A DNA stretch of 64,000 bases, taken from the NCBI RefSeq assembly GCF_021347895.1, contig NC_067124.1:15986521-16050520 (forward strand). Reading direction: 5' to 3'. The notes under the pieces were generated by a model. It searched no databases. It had not been told where the DNA came from and worked only from the letters and a program-made list of their open reading frames with translations. Of this stretch, positions 59,465 through 64,000 are shown in pieces; position 1 is the first letter of the stretch, and each line of letters begins with the position of its first letter. A program made the translations under genes and the position numbers. The stretch is from Acanthochromis polyacanthus. Taxonomy: Eukaryota; Chordata; Actinopteri; Pomacentridae.

Positions 59465-60030
59465 CAAGGATGAGCTCTCAGACAATGTACCCACCAGTTC
59501 ACAGATGGACATTTCTAAATATATCACTCATACCGGACACTGTCCTGACATGCTTTCAAACAACAACCACCATCACAGCCCTGAATGGTTATCTCCTGGT
59601 GGCACCACTCCCATAGTCAGGAGGCATCTCAAACTGTTGGTCATGGGTCCTTTCAAAGAATCTATCCCTGTGACAACAGACCCACCACTTGAACACATAC
59701 AGACTGAATTGCAGCAGTGTAGATTCCATTGCATCTGTCATGCATCTTCCCCCTCTTACACCTGGAGTTCAACAACACCTCAGTCAGGCTGTTCGTGGAT
59801 TTCAGCTCCGCTTTCAACACCATCATCCATCAGTGACTGATGGCCAAGCTGTCACATCTCGGAATCAAGACATTGCTGTGCAAATGGATGAAGGATTTCC
59901 CAACCAACAAACCTCAGTCGGTCACAATACACCACAGATTTTATCCCAAATTATTTAAAACACAGACAGCCCCTAGAGATGAGCCTTGAGTCTCCTTCTC
60001 TACCGCTCAACAAAAATTCCCACCAATATC
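59465..60030 (+). pseudogene. LINE reverse-transcriptase remnant
   Basis: It begins with frames resembling CADQLTxVFTDIFNISL and VPTCF-TTT-I (about 59465-59570). Then come LNGYLLVAPLPIVRRHLKLL and VMG, matching LNDYRPVALTPIVMKxFERLVM. HLEFNNTSVRLFVDFSSAFN then TII (about 59759-59827) is RT block A; the D at 59798 is the first catalytic aspartate. After a stop at 59834, LMAKLSHLGIKTLLCKWMKD follows. The GAPQGCVLSPLLY block survives only as DSP*R*ALSLLLY near 59965-60003. The YADD catalytic motif was not found. Multiple stops and frameshifts show a long-dead copy. Confidence 0.8.
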
Positions 60031-61840
60031 TTTATTTATGGAAATTTAATCCCCACTGCCTTCTACATCTTGATACCTTGCACATAATAATAGTACAAAT
60101 TTTGACTGGACTTGAAAAATATTTCAAGCAGCATAAAATATCACTTATAGTTCACATGTACAGTATATTTGTGATTAGGGTTTGCTCTGTTACACGTTTA
60201 AATCTCATATGTAGGTAGTTGGTTAGTGTAACTGAAAGGCTGTACCTTTAGCAGTAGATTGTAAGAATGTGTCAGCAGCTGCACATTCCCACCCAACTGG
60301 AATCCAGGCTGTCATTTGGCCCTGCTATTTCACTGTGCAATGAACCACCAATGCTATGCCATCACACCACACTTCACCACCGGCAAGGATTATTTCTCAC
60401 ATACACAGCAAGTGGAATTCTCAAAAATGTGAAATGGAGCTAATGCACAAGGGAAATATAACACAATTTCAACAAGCACTGTAGCAAGACATTTGTGGAG
60501 CGGACAGAATACCGAAAACACAGTCCCCGTTTTCTGTGCATGTAGAAATCACTTCATGCAAGTCAAATGATATAGTATGTTCCTACTTTCGTGTAAGGTG
60601 GTGAGAGTTTGCCTGTTAAATGAAGGGTGAATGCATCCAGGATATCGGCTCTCCTCTCCTTTCCCACTGCACCCTTCTCCAACTACCCCCTGCGTGATTT
60701 CATCCATCCACATTCTATTGTGTCACTTCCGTGAACATCTGGGTGCTCTGACTTGTTTTGGCTGCATCCCTCTTGCAAATTCACTTTAGTAGACAAAATT
60801 GAATGTGGGATTATTATCCTGTCGTGGAGGTCTATTTCCAGAGCTTTGGCAGTGTGTATTGGGTCAATGTACAGCACTGTAAAGCTGGGCTTTAAAGTTC
60901 CCTTTATGAAAAACACATCCCTGGCAAGTTTCTTATTCTCTCTGAATGTAGTGTGTTGTCTGGCTTAGTGCTGACACCATACGATAATTAACATCATTAC
61001 ATAATATCACACTACATATAGTAAAGCTGAATTGTGGAACAAAAGGCGGTGAATATTCAAAGTAATTGTGCTCTCTGCTGTCGATTGTATGAACAAGTCT
61101 GCATGGTGTTTCTGCTTCCATGCATTTCCCTTTTCCACTCTTGGCTGCCTCCAAGGCAGTGACTTATATAATTCTTCATGCTTGTGAGTCACCATATTTA
61201 CATAAAGTCAAATAATTGCATTAATTGGACTATATCAGGCTTATTTTCAGTGGCTGAACCTCAGTCATTCTTCCAAATTGGTGCCTTGTGGACATGCCCA
61301 GCTTCCCTTACATTTTCGTTTTCCGTTTTTTTAATCCATATTGGAAGTCGTAGTTAGAAGAAAAAAAGCCTGCCATTCCAATTTAACCACAGAAATTCAT
61401 TTTTGTTGTCTATGTAACTTTAATAGGTTTCTCTGACATAATAATCTGTACTATTATAATCAATGAAATGATTTGAATGGAGCAGCTATTTATGAAATAT
61501 GTAATTATTCCACAATATGCAATTAGTGTGAAATATTATTGTGGTTTAATGAAGGAATTAAAAAAAATAAGGCTTTCATCCAACAAATAGCCCATTCCTT
61601 TCTATGATTACATCTGTTTATATAAAACCAAAGCTGTCCAGCAAAGTTTTTAATTGAAATAATGGAGTCAAATGTCTGTACACCCCATACAGTAGCTCTG
61701 CTAACTGTCCAGGGGGGAACAGGTTTCCATGTGAAGGTGTTAATGAACAAGAAGGCAGCCTGATGTCTGTCATGCTGGCTCAAAGCCATTTCTGAGCTCA
61801 GATTGGATCACTGAGATGAAGGAGGGAGTATTTCATTTAT

Positions 61841-61846
<6 letters not shown>
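60031..61846. other. noncoding DNA, nothing recognised
   Basis: AT-rich unique-looking sequence. I found no continuation of the LINE beyond the GAPQG-like block. Confidence 0.45.
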
Positions 61847-61908
<62 letters not shown>

Positions 61909-61921
61909 ATGTGTATGTATA
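61847..61921. repeat. compound (AT)n-(GT)n microsatellite
   Basis: About 22 AT units pass into GTGTGTGTGTGTGTATGTGTATGT.. type repeats ending in TATA. Confidence 0.95.
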
Positions 61922-62788
61922 TAGGATGAGCTGTTCTGACCAGCTGGGAGGAATAAACTGATTATCACAATGATGGAATATGTCACCTAGTGCAATGATA
62001 GAGCTGTTTATGTGTTTTTTAATATGCTTTTGAAATCTATGGCACAGAAATACTGTACAAGTGATGCTGGCTGCAGAAACAATACCAGCTAGAAAAATAA
62101 AAATAATCATTTAATGCAGATTTCAGTTCATTTGATTTTTTTGTCTTTATAAGGACTTGCTCGTAATAAAAAAAAAAAACAAAAACGGAAATTAAGCAGC
62201 TTTGTCCTTTAAATTCTCACTTTCCCTCTACAGTACAAGTTCTGTGCTTCCACCAAGAACATAAATAACATTTGGTACGATGTGAGCCAGGATGTATACT
62301 GGTAAATATTTGATCGAAGAGCTTTCTCAGCTCACCACTGGCCATGCCACGAGTCAGAAAATCTGGGGAATTGTCTTTGTGATTCGATGCAATAGAAATC
62401 TGAAAAATGTTGTGGCCAGAGGACAAACACACACACAGACTCACACACTTCCCTTCTGCCCTCATGCTTGTTAAGATCCTATCTATCTTGTGAGAGAGGC
62501 TGAGAGCCCTTTAGCCATACTCACAGGGCTCATTTCCATTCCAGCACACACACACACAAACACACGTAGACACAACACATTCATGTGCTGCACATAGCGG
62601 CAAACACATGCACCAGCATTGGGATTCCACAAGCACCTGTAGAGTGTAATGAGACACGGAGTTCTTTTTGACCTTGGAAGCACCAAAAGTGAATCTGGTC
62701 GACCTCCAGGAAATGCCTGCTTGAGAAACAAGTGTGTGTATGCGTGTGTCCTGAAGTAATATGCTGGTCTTCATCCCAGTGTTTCATT
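61922..62788. other. noncoding DNA with short CA patches
   Basis: An A-run lies near 62169-62180, and CACACACA patches near 62426-62450 and 62543-62570. Nothing else was recognised. Confidence 0.45.
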
Positions 62789-62815
62789 GTGTGTGTGTGT
62801 GTGTGTGTGTGTGTT
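62789..62815. repeat. (GT)13 microsatellite
   Basis: Pure GT run. Confidence 0.93.
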
Positions 62816-63008
62816 TGTCTGAGACCTGGGCTGTATACTGCATCGACCGAACACCTGCTGCTGCGGTAACTAGGATGTCAGTGTGCACCGGAGAGCTTCA
62901 TAAATATATATTAGAATCAGAGCTGATATTAAACGAGGGAATCACCCGGGGAATGATCTCGCTGGGTCAGTCTGATCCGCTTTCATCTTTCCTTCTCTCT
63001 CACTCCTT

Positions 63009-63031
63009 GTCTGTCTGTCTGTCTGTCTGTC
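63009..63031. repeat. (CTGT)n tetranucleotide repeat
   Basis: About five to six CTGT units at the end of a pyrimidine-rich segment. Confidence 0.93.
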
Positions 63032-63134
63032 ATTATTATGCATGTTAATGTCTCATTGTACTCTGAAATGAAAGCATAGAACAAATAAACAAATGAAGTT
63101 TTAAAAAAAATCCATTTAGAAACCAAAGTATATT

Positions 63135-63490
63135 CTAAACTTTTGACTCATCAGAGTAGCCACCTTTGGCACATTTCACAGCTGAACACACATGGCATTC
63201 TTTTCACAATGGAAGTCAATTATTTTCCAGAAAGTTCTTCCCAACTCTGTTGCAGAAGTTCCCATAAATGTGTGCCACTTGTAGGTTGCTTTGCTTTCAC
63301 TCTTCTGTCCAGTTCATCCCAAACCACCTCCATGGGGTTTATATCTGGAGACTGCGCTGCCATTCCATGTTTTCAAGCTCTTGTTCTTTTTCATAAGGTA
63401 GTTCTGGCACAGCGTGGACTTGTTTTGGGTCATCTTGCTGTAGGATGAACCTCTGAACAACTAGGAACATACCAGAGGGTACTGCATTCC
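63135..63490 (-). pseudogene. decayed Tc1-like transposase C-terminal half, third lineage
   Basis: Minus-strand reading gives RFILQQDDPK at about 63452-63425, the second catalytic aspartate block, with the usual N between the two aspartates missing. After a one-base frameshift comes AQSPDINPMEVVWDELDRRV then KAKQP (about 63357-63285), carrying the third catalytic residue as PME. Near the end come RMPCVF and, after another frameshift, AKGGYSDESKV with its stop codon at 63137-63135. This C-terminus differs from the QY ends of the copies at 5675 and 43003, so it is a separate Tc1 family. The N-terminal DNA-binding half is absent; the fragment abuts the hAT-like repeat at 63513. Confidence 0.8.
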
Positions 63491-63512
63491 ATTGTAGAAT
63501 GCTGTGGTAGCT

Positions 63513-64000
63513 GCTGGGCGATATGACCAAAATTTTATATCCCGATACGATATACATAACGATATAGCATATTTTTGGTAAATTCAATGAATGAATGGGA
63601 CCGGGCAGCGGCATACCTTACAAAGTACGGTAGTCTGATCCTTGTCGGTCTTTTTAAATCCAAACCACTGCCATATGACAGAAGTTCACCCTCTTTTAGG
63701 TACAAGCTCGTCGGTTTGAGCTGGTTGTTTGTGTGCATATTTCCCAGTTTGCATGTAATTGTAATCAACGTTGTAGGAGAGAGGAAAAACGTTGTGGAAG
63801 AGACCAAAAAGTGAGTATAAAACACCCAAAATATGTTTTTGAACTAGAGGCTAAATGCTGTGTTTTATTTTAGTATGACAGTGAAGAAACATTTTCATTT
63901 ATATCCCGCTCTGTAAGTCTGTGGGATCTGATTCATCTGCCGTCTGGCCGCGGAGTGATGTGGGTCTCCCCCTCTCCTCACTGGGACTGCTGCGGGGTTA
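63513..64000. mobile_element. hAT-type repeat with GCTGGGCGATATG tip, runs off the window
   Basis: GCTGGGCGATATGACCAAAA, then TTTTATATCCCGATACGATA and TACATAACGATATAGC, match a very common fish repeat whose tip reads TAGGGCTGGGCGATAT. I associate it with hAT-type non-autonomous elements. It begins exactly where Tc1 homology ends, suggesting insertion into the Tc1 relic. The right end is outside the window. The later part, from about 63900, is GC-richer and might be a different sequence. Confidence 0.4.

Larger units (their letters stand above)
57780..60030 (+). mobile_element. decayed L2/Rex-type LINE, split by an insertion
   Basis: Recognisable endonuclease, linker and reverse-transcriptase pieces occur in the correct order on the plus strand, in shifting frames with many stops. 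The linker piece at about 58600-58652 translates as SVTAADVRRTLLCVK, a conserved motif before the RT domain in teleost L2/CR1-group elements. The RT homology resumes only at about 59465, although in relatives just a few tens of codons separate these blocks. About 810 bp (58653-59464) therefore appear inserted. No tail or target-site duplication was identified. The 5' limit is uncertain. The element is dead. Confidence 0.75.

Overview
The window looks like intergenic or intronic DNA from a bony fish, probably a percomorph teleost. It is AT-rich and eukaryotic in texture, with very long (CA)n/(GT)n arrays and no tightly packed genes. Its interspersed repeats are of kinds I know from teleosts: Tc1-like transposons with long inverted repeats, L2/Rex-type LINE pieces, a tRNA-headed SINE-like repeat, and piggyBac- and hAT-type miniature elements. 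The species assignment is inference. I found no exon of a host protein-coding gene and no convincing tRNA, rRNA or other RNA gene. Only one open frame, the Tc1 transposase at 6055-7062, is clearly a real coding sequence.

Layout. 1-4.8 kb: unassigned DNA with CT, CA and purine-rich repeats. 4.8-5.15 kb: a foldback element between 10-bp direct repeats. 5.68-7.28 kb: a nearly intact Tc1 element with TA ends, ~215-bp inverted repeats of IR/DR type, a TATA box and a 335-codon transposase that keeps DD34E but seems to lack about 11 codons. 8.19-8.36 kb: a hAT transposase relic. 9.0-9.4 kb: a SINE-like repeat, followed directly by a CpG-dense patch (9.43-9.56 kb) with a CTCF-like site, a CRE and a GC box. 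13.19-13.42 kb: an old ~112-bp tandem duplication with an octamer site. 17.4-18.4 kb: degenerate interspersed repeats. 22.86-23.17 kb: a second SINE-like copy. 28.1-29.3 kb: a CA array, a ~580-bp polypyrimidine stretch, and facing CT and GA arms. 30.27 kb: a TA array. 31.84 kb: a 95-bp piggyBac-type MITE. 38.1-38.3 kb: a cluster of homeodomain-type motifs. 43.0-43.3 kb: a second, decayed Tc1 lineage. 46.5-46.8 kb: a degenerate repeat. 47.16-47.75 kb: a 585-bp non-autonomous DNA element with matching target-site duplications. 48.73 kb: a 145-bp GT array. 57.8-60.0 kb: a decayed L2/Rex-type LINE (endonuclease, linker, reverse transcriptase) split by ~810 bp of unrelated DNA. 63.13-63.49 kb: a third Tc1 lineage on the minus strand, abutting a hAT-like repeat that runs off the end.

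The recognisable genes do not work together as a pathway; they are independent mobile elements of different ages. The youngest-looking is the Tc1 copy at 5.7-7.3 kb. I saw no previously undescribed biological system. The best items for follow-up are the Tc1 copy and its small deletion, the foldback element, the split LINE, the promoter/insulator-like patch at 9.43-9.56 kb and the tandem duplication at 13.2 kb. Family names rest on motif recognition from memory, without database searches.
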